Source of the DNA: Brachionus manjavacas
Taxonomy: Eukaryota; Rotifera; Eurotatoria; Ploima; Brachionidae
Reading direction: 5' to 3'
Length of the DNA stretch: 64,000 nucleotides
Assembly (NCBI GenBank): GCA_019054805.1
Contig: JAHQIY010000003.1
Location: 1,860,001 to 1,924,000 of the forward strand
Positions within the stretch are counted from its first letter, which is position 1. Each line of letters starts with the position of its first letter. The notes beneath the pieces were generated by a model, which searched no databases, was not told the DNA's origin, and saw only the letters and a list, made by a program, of their open reading frames with translations. Made by a program: the position numbers and the translations under genes. Positions 55,594 to 64,000 of this stretch are shown one piece after another.

Positions 55594-55714
55594 AATTTTT
55601 AATTAATGTGTTTTAAAAATTCGCTTTATTAATCTTTTAGATAGTTAAGGAATATGACCAGTTACTTGGATTTTAATTCTTTCCTAATTAACTAATGACA
55701 TAATGACGAATATG

Positions 55715-56585
55715 CTTAGTTTAGACAAGTTAATTTCGACGGAGTTAATTTAGACAAGTAAATTTCGCAAAAATTAACTTCGACATGTATAATTTGGCAA
55801 AATTATTATATTCTCGACAGAGTTAATTTAGAAATTTGTGTTTTCCAATAACTTTATATAGAAAATTTAGATCTATTATTTTTAATTTATTTAATTTTAA
55901 TAGATCTAATTTAATTCATTAATTTATTTAGATTTAGAAAAATTAGAAAATTCTATTATTAAATTTACAATTCTATTATTACATTTATATGTGAAATTGT
56001 GTACTTGCCAAGTTAATAAACGAAAACCTGGTTATATTTACTAGGAAGAAAAATTAAATCAAGCTATTTCTGATTTTGATTCTCTTAAAATTGTAGATTA
56101 TTTAAAGAATTTGTCAATGTTAATTGAATATAAATAATTGTAAAGGCAAAAATCAAATTTAAATAATGTTTATTTTTTATATTATTTATTTGATTTCTGT
56201 AACGAGCTAGGGCTCCTTCAGAATAAATTAAAAAAATCAAAATAAAGTAAATAAGCTAAAAAAATGAAAGTTTAGAAGACATAGATTGTTACATGTGGCA
56301 AACGTATTTATTTAATATATTTATTTAATAATCTATTTATACTATACTATATTTTCTTTTTTATCAAATTTAAATCTTGTCAATGCGACGTTGAATCAAT
56401 AAATAATTAAATTAAATTTTTTTTCAAACATTTTTTTCTGTCTAATTTTCATTAAACTGTCCAATTAACACATGTCGAAAATATAATCCGAAAAAAACTA
56501 CTTGCGAGTTTATACTTGTCTAATCAACTATGTCGAAATTAAATTTGCCGAAACTAATTTGTCGTATATCACGGCAACCCATAAT
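55715..56585. mobile_element. DNA element with TTTCGAC arrays in inverted orientation
   Basis: 55718-55815 holds GACAAGTTAATTTCGAC and several TTAATTTCGAC/AATTTCGCA units. 56465-56575 holds the inverse (ATGTCGAAATTAAATTTGCC, TAATTTGTCGTAT). A LINE hairpin tail sits inside (56181-56228, +). The same design as the other array-bearing elements, with its own motif. No transposase and no target duplication found. Confidence 0.5.
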
Positions 56586-56631
56586 GACTCAAGCTCAAAG
56601 AGATTTGTGAATTATCATATGTGATGATACG

Positions 56632-57200
56632 ATGTGGAATAAACAAATATGCCCGGTTGCATCTAGAGCAAGTAAAATTCTCGGTCAAATTCTAAATGGA
56701 CTTAGCAGCCACAATCAGAACACAATGAAACTTTTATACCAATCTATGGTTAGACCACATCTTGAATATGCTGCCCCCGTTTGGAACTCATACCTCAAAA
56801 AAGACGTAGAGTTATTAGAACAGGTTCAACGAAGAGTGACCAAAAAATTAATGGTCTTGGGGACTTAGATTATTCTATTCGTTTAGAAAAACTGAAATTG
56901 ACAACTCGCAGTACGAGAAGAGTTCGCGGCGATCTAATCCAAATGTACAAAATTCACCACCATAATGAAGAGGTAAATTATCATAGACCCTTAACCCGAA
57001 CTTTTTCATTAAGTTCAAACGGTCCTGCAAGAAATATTAGAGGAAACTCTCCCAAGCTCAGAAAAGAACTAATCTAAATTGGGCACAAAGATCCAACTTT
57101 TTTATGAATCAAATAGTCAATCAATGGAATTAATTCACCGATGAAATTATACAATCCAAAAACGTTAATGTCTTTAAAGCTTGTATTGACAAAAGATTAT
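56632..57200 (+). pseudogene. CR1/L2-like LINE, RT C-terminus
   Basis: Two frames: LLYQSMVRPHLEYAAPVWNS with YLKKDVELLEQVQRRVTKK (to about 56850), then after a frameshift LDYSIRLEKLKLTTRSTRRV, GDLIQMYKIHH, GPARNIRGNSPKLRKELI. A final NQIVNQWN block follows. This is the same region as 31545-32050, but from a different, older copy. Confidence 0.8.
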
Positions 57201-57840
57201 AAAATAATATTATTGATTATAGTCTGAAGAGACTCAGACTTTTAAAAATTTGATTTGAGAAACCACTGTCGTTCAAAATTTTTTAAAGAATAGCAAAAAA
57301 ATTCAGAATTACAATCATTCCTCATTATATAAATTTTAAGATTGAATCTTAACCATTCACTCAGAGTTCTAAATTTTCAATTTAATTTTAATTTCTAGAT
57401 TAATTAATAATAAATAATTTTTGTATTAATATAGATTAGATTGTCAATTAAAATTGATTTTATGATATATTTATTTATTAGATTCAATTAATGCCATGAA
57501 AAATTATAAAAAATAATGTAAAAATATAAGAATAAACATTTTTTGAAAGAATAATTTGGAAAAAGAAATATCATATATTAAGTGAAGTAAAAATTTTTTT
57601 TAGAAATTATTTAGAAATTGTCTTCTAATAAATGTTTTTGTTAATTAAAATTTTATTAAAAATAAATATCGAAAAATTGAATACAAAAAGAAAAACTTGA
57701 TTTTTGCATAATTTTTAGCTTAAAAAATTTGTCAATTAATTATTCAAAAGTTTAGAGAAAAAAAGAATTGACTTTATGATTTTTATTTATTAATTGGCTT
57801 AAAATACTATGCAGATGGAAAATATAACGTCATCCTTTGT
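57201..57840. other. AT-rich intergenic
   Basis: Starts with a short LINE-tail hairpin (GTCTGAAGAGACTCAGAC, 57222-57239). Otherwise nothing is recognisable. Confidence 0.45.
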
Positions 57841-57844
57841 TTAG

Positions 57845-58300
57845 GATTTATATTAATGACATACCCAAAAGGAACAAAACAAATAATGAATACTCTCTGC
57901 TTTTCGCAGATGATCTAGCTACATTCTTCATTTATAACAAAAAGGGGAACCTTGAAAATAAGAAAAATTAAATACACCAACGAACTAGAACAATGGCTTA
58001 TTAAGTTGAAAATGAAGATATCAGTTGAAAAGTCGTGGTCAGTAGTCTTTTCTGAGTACAAAAAAGAGAGTGATAATCTTAACTTAGAAATTTATGGAAA
58101 CAAAATAGTGAGCCAAAAAAAAAATCAAATTTTTTGGTATTAAATTTGATTCTAGGTTAAATTTTAATGAACTGGTAGACGAAATTAAAGAACGCTGCAA
58201 TTAAAGGCTTAATATTAAAAAGATATTGTCAAACAAAAAATGGGGTCTTAATCAAGATTCAAGGAAATTATTATAAATCTTTAGCATATCTACCTTATTT
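57845..58300 (+). pseudogene. Jockey-like LINE RT fragment
   Basis: Reads [35 protein letters not shown], then in other frames QWLIKLKMKISVEKSWSVVF and a GIKFDSRLNFNE block. It shares the NKTNNEY text with the fragment at 40238-40380, so both come from one subfamily. Multiple frameshifts. Confidence 0.72.
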
Positions 58301-59680
58301 ATAAAAAAGAGAAAAGTACTAAGAGGGTAAAAAAAGGGCTGTTCCTAAAAAGTGAAAAACAGAATGTGGAAAACGGAAATTCCGTATCACTTTTTCCGCT
58401 TCTGTATTGAGATTATACATATTTAAAATTTTTGAGAAATTTTGGAGAGTTTTAGAAAGCTACCATTATGAAAAAAAGTATCAAGGGTATCATATATTGG
58501 TCATATATTTTTTTCATTTTTACAGGGTAAATTTTCATGCTGAAAAACGTAGAAAAGTTAATTTGCCCAAATTCTCTATTTACATAGCGTGAATATTTAA
58601 GAAGCATGCGTCTTTACTTTATTAAAAAATGAAAAGCGCTGTGAAAAACGAATTCTCCTACACAATTCGTAAATCATTTGCATTTTAATTTATATTGACA
58701 TTTTTTTTTCTTTTTTAAACCCTTATTTTTAAATTGCGTCGTAATTAATTTACTTAAATTAATGTCGTATTCGGCAATACAAATTCTCCTTTTTGCCTTG
58801 AATTATTTAAATTAAAAAAATAAAAAGCCTTAAAAAAAATTTTCCAAAAATTTTTTTAAAATAAACTTTAATTTTTGGTAGCTATTTTTGTGTCCTAAAT
58901 TACTTTAGAATATCGCTTGCTTATTTTGCAACTATAGCACCAAAATAAATTTAAATTTATGAAATATTTTCAGTTGAAACAAAAATCGGAGTTTTTACTT
59001 TTTGTAAATTTAATAATGTGGTAAAATATTCCGAAATTAAATAAATCTAATTTAGGAAAGGCATTATGAATTTTGGTAAAAAAAAGACAATTAAAGAATT
59101 CAAAAACAACAAGACTTTAATTCGGACAGACCAAAACATGTTCCGTAAATTGCAGCAGCTGATGGGTTTACCAATATACTGATTCTGCAAAATTCTGCAA
59201 TAATTCAATACATTATGAATTTAAAATAATTTATTTTATAATTAAAAATCCAATCCAACCTTAATTGTGGTAAAGATGATGTATCTATTGCTAAAATTTA
59301 CAGAACAAGTTTTGGTCTCTCGGAATAAAAGTTTCAGTATTTTTTAGAGTTTTTTTCGTGTTTTTTTACCATAATTCACAAAATCCAGAAAACTTCCTTT
59401 TTAAGCTCAGAAAATAGAAGCAAAATATCTGTAAAATAAATTTTTGAACAAATATATAAGAAATTTTAACCTAAAATTTAATTTCTAAAATTACTGAATT
59501 CTAGATAAAGAAATAAAATAAGAAGGATTTAAAAGAAAATTAATTCAAGCCTTTACAATAATTTTTAAATACCAAAAAGTAATTTAATTATTCATGAATG
59601 AAATGGCTGAAAGATTCCAATCATTTTTGGAATTTTTGTTAGTTTAGCTGAATAAATTTTTGTTTTTTTAGATATTTTTT
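58301..59680. other. AT-rich intergenic with one short coding-like ORF
   Basis: A 38-codon frame at 59067-59182 (MNFGKKKTIKEFKNNKTLIR ... FRKLQQLMGLPIY) looks protein-like but has no recognisable domain. Inverted motifs (GTGAAAAAC, GGAAATTCC) occur at 58350-58400. Confidence 0.4.
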
Positions 59681-59686
59681 GATTTT

Positions 59687-60013
59687 ATGAAGATGACTCG
59701 TTTAATGATTATTTTTATAATTATTGCTTCTTTAATAGGAAAATCTTTACTTCAACAGAGGTCATTAGATCGAAATTTATTTAAAAGATGTCCATCGAAC
59801 GTTGTTTGTATTTTTTACATCAAAAATGTGTGTTTTCAATGTAGAACTCAAGATTGTCCATGTATTTTTAACAGAGAAAAGAAAACAACAATGATTTTTT
59901 ATAAAAATTTAAATAATTTGAAAAAATTTCTTCCCTTTGTTATTTTATTACTGGTTGCTTTACTTTATATTTCTTTTAAAAAGCTTAAAAGAGATATTCA
60001 TATTTTTATTTAA
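59687..60013 (+). CDS. Small Cys-rich single-pass membrane protein B, 108 aa
   Basis: Signal peptide (about residues 1-20), then an ectodomain with six cysteines in the spacing C-x5-C-x7-C-x2-C-x4-C-x1-C (from CPSNVVC to CPCIF), a linker with KNLNNLKKFLPF, a membrane helix (about residues 81-98) and a tail KRDIHIFI. It is homologous to the protein at 48601-48921 along its whole length, including the last eight residues. The second ATG (59693) aligns with the start of copy A and is the likelier initiator. The TAA stop is embedded in an AATAAA. It has no stop or frameshift. Function unknown. Confidence 0.75.
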   Translation: MKMTRLMIIFIIIASLIGKSLLQQRSLDRNLFKRCPSNVVCIFYIKNVCFQCRTQDCPCIFNREKKTTMIFYKNLNNLKKFLPFVILLLVALLYISFKKLKRDIHIFI

Positions 60014-60600
60014 TAAAGATATTTGGATTTTGGACGGCTTAAAAATTATGTTTTAATACTTATTTTGTAAATAAATTTAAAATTGAATAAAAAAATAAGA
60101 TAAGAGATTTAATAAATTTTCATTAAATTAAAAAAGAAATTAATAAATTTTTCATAAGGAAAGATTGTTGAATTATTTTATAAAAAAAAATTTATTTTTG
60201 TAATATTTTTTTAATTGACTTATTTTCTGATGATTTTGAATTATAATTTGAGAAAACATTCAAAAATCAAAAATTAATATCAAATACATTTTTGCATGGA
60301 ATGGACTAAAAGACAATTTGTTTCATTGAATTTCAGGATTTTTTAAAAAATTCTTTTTTTTATTTTATTTTTTGTTAAAAGAGCAACAACTTAACAAAAA
60401 TTTAATTAATAAATTTCTGGCCTATTATACATTTTTGTTTAGTAATTTCTAAATTAAAACAGAACTAAGAAACGTCGCATGATTTTATTTTAAGTTTTAA
60501 AATAAAGTGCGAAAGTAGGTTCGCTTTCCTAGCAAATTTTTTTTTCAGAGAATATTGCGATTCCACAAACAAAGCTATTTGAAGGAGTAATCAACTTCAA
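60014..60600. other. AT-rich intergenic
   Basis: Nothing is recognisable. A T-run followed by CAG at 60539-60548 could be a splice acceptor for the small ORF that follows. Confidence 0.4.
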
Positions 60601-60608
60601 ACAGCATC

Positions 60609-60737
60609 ATGGCTAACTCAGAAGACTTTGAAAAGAGAAGCGTAAATTATTTATTAAAGGCTAACCGTGACCAGCTTAAAAGCAGATGTAGACGGGTAAA
60701 CGATTTGAAAAATAGGTATCAGACTATTTTAGCTTAA
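60609..60737 (+). CDS. Small ORF, 42 aa, possibly a first exon or LINE 5' part
   Basis: ATG in a good context (CATCATGG) opens 42 codons rich in Lys, Arg, Asn and Leu (MANSEDFEKRSVNYLLKANR) with a helical, basic second half. The codon pattern looks translated, and the local GC is higher. It ends with TAA immediately before GTATGA, so it could be part of a spliced gene. No homology is recognised. Confidence 0.35.
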   Translation: MANSEDFEKRSVNYLLKANRDQLKSRCRRVNDLKNRYQTILA

Positions 60738-60784
60738 GTATGACCTAATCTTTCGGTAACAAAAAAATCACTTCATACTCCAAA

Positions 60785-60900
60785 TAATTGGTTTAATTTT
60801 TTGTGTTTGAATTACAAAATGTATCCACTGTTGAAATAACATTGAAAAAGTGCGATGTTTCAGATATTTTTTTTCATTTTCTAACTTTTACTAAAAGATT
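60785..60900 (+). repeat. MITE end (TGTATCCACTGTTGAAATA family)
   Basis: TTTTGTGTTTGAATTACAAA, ATGTATCCACTGTTGAAATA and AAAAAGTGCGATGTTTCAG match the left arm of the MITE at 52010. A hairpin-tail copy follows at 60941-60978. Confidence 0.65.
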
Positions 60901-61117
60901 CTTTTTTAACTTTTACTAAAAGTTAAAAAAAAAATGAACTTATTTCTTACCGAGCAAATGCTCCTTCAGTATTAAAAAAACATAAAAAAAACTAATTATT
61001 ATTTAATTATTTAAATAAAATAAAATAATATAAAATAAAAAAAATGAATAAAAGAAAAATAAAAAAAATTTATTCAGATTGAAGTTTATTTTCAGTCGTT
61101 GAAAAACTGGGTCTAGT

Positions 61118-61770
61118 CAGTTAGGTGAATCAAAGTTGACTTATTATCCGAAAAATTCTTGTTCTCAAGTTTTGTGAACTATTGGTTCACCCGATTATTT
61201 TGTTCAAAATAGAAGGCGAACCAAAGTAGAATTAGACGAACAATTTTTAGATTATGTGAACAAATTGAATAAAGCTTTTTAATAGAATGCCTAATTGTCG
61301 AAAATGATATAAAAATCAGTGAATATTTTTTTTGGTTTTTTTTTTTGAAGAAGCTTTAGAAATAGCTTAGAATTTGCTCTGATCAGGTTGACTTGGTATT
61401 ACTCATTCAATAATCCTAAATACTCAAATGCACTTTCTACTTAAATCTTTGTTTTACAGACATAAAATAATAAAAATTAAAGAAAATTAAAATTAATTTT
61501 TCACATTTTAAGTGTTTGGGGAACATAGATTCATCTATTTAGCAGAATTTACCTACTCCGCACAACTTTAAATTTTCTATGTAATAATTTTTCTTTCTTA
61601 TTTTTTGTCATTTTATTAGCTTTTTTCTAAATAGATGAAAAAATTTCAAAATAGGTGAAAAATTTTAGATTAGGTCAACTAATAGTTCATAAAACCTGAG
61701 AACAACAATTGTTCCAGTAACAGGTGAACCATAGTTTACCTAAGCAACTAGACCTAAAAAATCTTTGTTT
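61118..61770. repeat. MITE with about 80 bp inverted ends (GTTCTCAAGTT family)
   Basis: The left end GGGTCTAGTCAGTTAGGTGA, TTGTTCTCAAGTTTTGTGAA, TTGGTTCACC pairs with the right end GGTGAACCATAGTTTACCTA and CAACTAGACC. The interior has GTTTGGGGAACATAGATTC. Related blocks lie at 25928-26150. Confidence 0.65.
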
Positions 61771-61947
61771 TCTTCTTTTAAAATTTTTACTTTATTTTTC
61801 TATTATTGGTGATAAAAAAAGACCACTTTTTTTTATTAGAAGTTAAATTTTGTTCACAGAGGGCATCAAAAACTTTTAATTTTATAATTTTAAAAAGAAC
61901 GAATGCTTAATTTTACTTTTGAAATTCAAAATAGAGAAAAGGAAAGA

Positions 61948-61995
61948 AACGCAAAAAATAAGATGATTAATATTAATCATTTTATTTTTTGCGTT
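61948..61995. repeat. 48 bp near-perfect palindrome
   Basis: AACGCAAAAAATAAGATGAT is followed by TAATATTA and the complementary arm ending TTTTTTGCGTT, with one mismatch. A second shorter one (TTTCGATAAT/ATTATCGAAA-like) follows at 61993-62055. Confidence 0.8.
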
Positions 61996-62282
61996 TCGAT
62001 AATAATAATTATAATTATAATTAATTTCGATAATTATAATAATCGAAATTGAAGAATCGCGTTTCAAATTAGATCTTTTTATTGGAAATTAATACTGCAT
62101 ATCTAACTTTCATTTTTTCCTTTTGATTTTATTTGATTTTTTCTTTATTTTGATTCACTGAAGTCAAAATCTACAGCCTTTTAAACATAAAGATTTTGAT
62201 TGTATTTCTTCTCTAATTGTTGAATTCTCTTTGAAAGGTTTTCAATTATCTGACTTGAATTGATTTTCTAAGTCTAAAAAAT

Positions 62283-62455
62283 TTGTCTGTTTTCGCCACC
62301 ACTTTTTTTATTAGTTGGTTTTTCTTCGTCATTTTCGGCGTGTTCGTATTCTTCGTTTTCTTGCTCGTTTTCGCTGTTTTCGTTTTCGTCGTTGTCGTCG
62401 TCTCCTCCCTGATAATCAATATATTCGTCGTTTTCGTCGTCTCTCTAATTTTCCA
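62283..62455 (-). pseudogene. Acidic Asp/Glu/Asn low-complexity coding-like stretch
   Basis: On the minus strand about 55 codons, mostly Glu, Asn and Asp (DDENDEYIDYQ, ENSENEQENEEYEHAENDEE), follow an in-frame TAG after ATGGAAAAT. The purine-rich composition makes the other strand read as a false hydrophobic protein. It resembles acidic N-termini of the MULE proteins here. Function unknown. Confidence 0.4.
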
Positions 62456-62853
62456 TTTTGAGCATTCTACTCGTCATCGACATTTTATTATGGTATCCAA
62501 ATATAATGGTAAACTAGTAAGTAATGGTAAGAGACCCGCGAAATCAATTAGATTTTTTTAATTTATTTTTTTATAGATTATGGACTATTTATACAAAATT
62601 AGAATTGTAGGTATAAAAGACAGAAAGTAGAATTGCATTTAAGGAGAAGCCGCGTAATCAAGACTTAGCAAAAAATAACCGTGCCATTATGATCTTCCTT
62701 TGAGTAACTATCGTTTAATGTAGTGACAATATATATAAAGTTGGTGATTGATAAGAATAAAAAAAGAGTCTAAATTAATATTTAAATTATTTTAGTTCAT
62801 GTCAAAAATTATTTTTGTTCAATTTAGAAATTATTTTAATGCAACTCTTTGAA

Positions 62854-62890
62854 CTTCTTTTTTCTAGTTTTAAAAACTAGAAAAAAGAAG
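62854..62890. repeat. 37 bp perfect palindrome
   Basis: CTTCTTTTTTCTAGTTTT and its exact complement around a single base. It lies just before the mariner-like remnant and could be its left tip or an unrelated cruciform. Confidence 0.75.
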
Positions 62891-62899
62891 AGGCCCTAA

Positions 62900-64000
62900 G
62901 AATTCGCGTATAGCCGTTTTTTGATGAAAATAGATCGCTTGGAAAGATATTCACTGTGTTCCATTTTATGGCAGAAAAAATTCCAAGTAATACTATTTAC
63001 CGAATTTTAAAATGTAATGAATATTTTTTCCAAAAAAAAAACAAGGATCTGGTCAAACACCGAAAAAAATTAATAAATACAACTCAACAAGCTTATAAAA
63101 GGCTTTTGATCACAAAGACAATATTAGTCAGCGTGAAGCAGCCAAAAAGTTTGATATAAGCCAGCAAATGGTCTCAAAATTGTTGAAAAAGCTTCAAATT
63201 ATACCTTGAAAAAAGAAGAAAATTCCTGACCGAACCGATACGCAAAAAAAAAGGAGCTAGATTTAAATGTAGAAATTTGTATTTAAAAAATCCAAATATT
63301 TCCTGGATTTTAGACGATTAATCCTATTTCACTCTCAGTCATGGTAAATTAATGGAAACGATATATTTTACTCAAGTAACATTGCTCCAACACCAGCAAG
63401 TACAAAATATACCCCAGTTAAGAAATCTGAGCAGTAATTACCTTATTTCCTCAAATAAAAGAAAGTTCGGTCATCAAAAGATTTCTTCTATTCGAAAATT
63501 TTTCACTCCCAAAATGTGACTCAATTACAAGAAATTAAAAGCTATTTTTTCTTCTATTAAAAACTAGAAAAATGCATGTTTTACATGAGAGATGATTCAT
63601 AAATTTTCTTTTAAACAAGACACATATTCTCTAGAAAAATAACTCAAATAAATGAAAATTTTTGACTGAAATACAAGCAAGTTTCTTCTTTTTGTGGTTA
63701 CTTCTATTTGAGGATTTTCGGTACTTGTTTGGTTTGATATTTCTGAGAGTGGTATTTCGGCTCCAATCATACGAAAAAGTGGACTTGCAATCGACCAAAC
63801 TGTTTATTTAGACTTTATAAAGCGTGGAGTCATTCCGCTTTTTAAAAAGCATCATTCAGACGGTAACTATAAATTCTAGCCCGACTTGGCGAGCTCTCAT
63901 TATGCCATTACAATTGTCAACTACTTGTTTGACCAAAATATCAAATTTCTGCAAAAATGCGAAACCTTGCAAATGTGCCAGAAGAGGATTTTTGGTCAAT
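62900..64000 (+). pseudogene. Tc1/mariner-like transposase remnant (cut by window edge)
   Basis: N-terminal helix-turn-helix text NISQREAAKKFDISQQMVSK with LLKKLQIIP (63110-63210), then a catalytic-domain start near 63270-63400 (FLDFRR, YSSNIAPTPASTKY). After a nested MITE come LVWFDISESGISAPIIRKSG, LFKKHHSDGNYKF, PDLASSHYA (second catalytic Asp, with the usual preceding Trp lost to a stop) and NIKFLQKC. The order and motifs are those of IS630/Tc1/mariner DDE transposases. The third catalytic residue would lie beyond base 64000. Stops and frameshifts show it is dead. Confidence 0.78.
63442..63721. mobile_element. 280 bp MITE nested in the mariner-like transposase
   Basis: TIR CCTTATTTCCTCAAATA at the left and CCGAAAATCCTCAAATA read inward from the right, flanked by TA on both sides (63440-63441 and 63722-63723). 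Removing the insert and one TA lets the transposase frame read on into LLVWFDIS. Confidence 0.75.

Noticed and set aside
62283..62561. Plus-strand hydrophobic 92-residue 'membrane protein'
   Set aside because: Valine/phenylalanine runs arise from reading the complement of GAA/GAC-type acidic repeats. The minus-strand reading looks more protein-like.

Overview
The window looks like animal nuclear DNA from a small, very AT-rich genome. Evidence: spliced genes with 47-63 bp GT-AG introns, AATAAA signals at or next to stop codons, a eukaryotic tRNA-Ile, clear animal homologues (a p24/TMED10 cargo receptor and an ACSF3-type acyl-CoA synthetase), and many eukaryotic transposon families. Base composition and transposon mix would suit a monogonont rotifer such as Brachionus, but that is an impression and was not tested.

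Layout. 1-9182: two head-to-head copies of a dead Ty3/gypsy retrotransposon form a palindrome with arms of at least 2.6 kb around a 1.04 kb spacer holding an RTE-like LINE fragment. The right-hand copy is interrupted in RNase H by a complete 2.25 kb Mutator-like element (MULE) with an 8 bp target duplication. 9.5-22.3 kb: a transposon graveyard (hAT, Helitron, a fold-back hAT derivative with 8 bp target duplication, a Jockey-like LINE tail, a long-TIR Merlin-like element with a nested TA-flanked MITE) plus one probable small Gly/Cys-rich gene at 12.5 kb. 22.9-44.5 kb: the TMED10 gene, then 184 bp downstream a seven-exon gene for an unrecognised 851-residue helical protein. Three of its introns are 47-56 bp and three have swollen to 3.6-10.2 kb with transposons, including a nearly full-length LINE with two ORFs. 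45-48.5 kb: LTR-retrotransposon remains and a 718 bp non-autonomous MULE with a 9 bp target duplication and an acidic/AT-hook ORF. 48.6-60 kb: the ACSF3 gene, tRNA-Ile(AAT), LINE 3' ends, and two distant members of one small cysteine-rich, single-pass membrane protein family. 60-64 kb: MITEs, palindromes and a Tc1/mariner-like transposase with a nested MITE, cut by the window edge.

The housekeeping genes have no visible functional link: p24 acts in ER-Golgi transport, ACSF3 in mitochondrial malonate activation. The most novel-looking items are (i) the pair of short Cys-rich secreted or membrane proteins with identical cysteine spacing, (ii) several DNA elements whose ends carry arrays of a short motif in inverted orientation, each family with its own motif, and (iii) the LINE 3'-end hairpin found as a dispersed mini-repeat all over the window. 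No CRISPR, operon or prokaryotic signal was seen.
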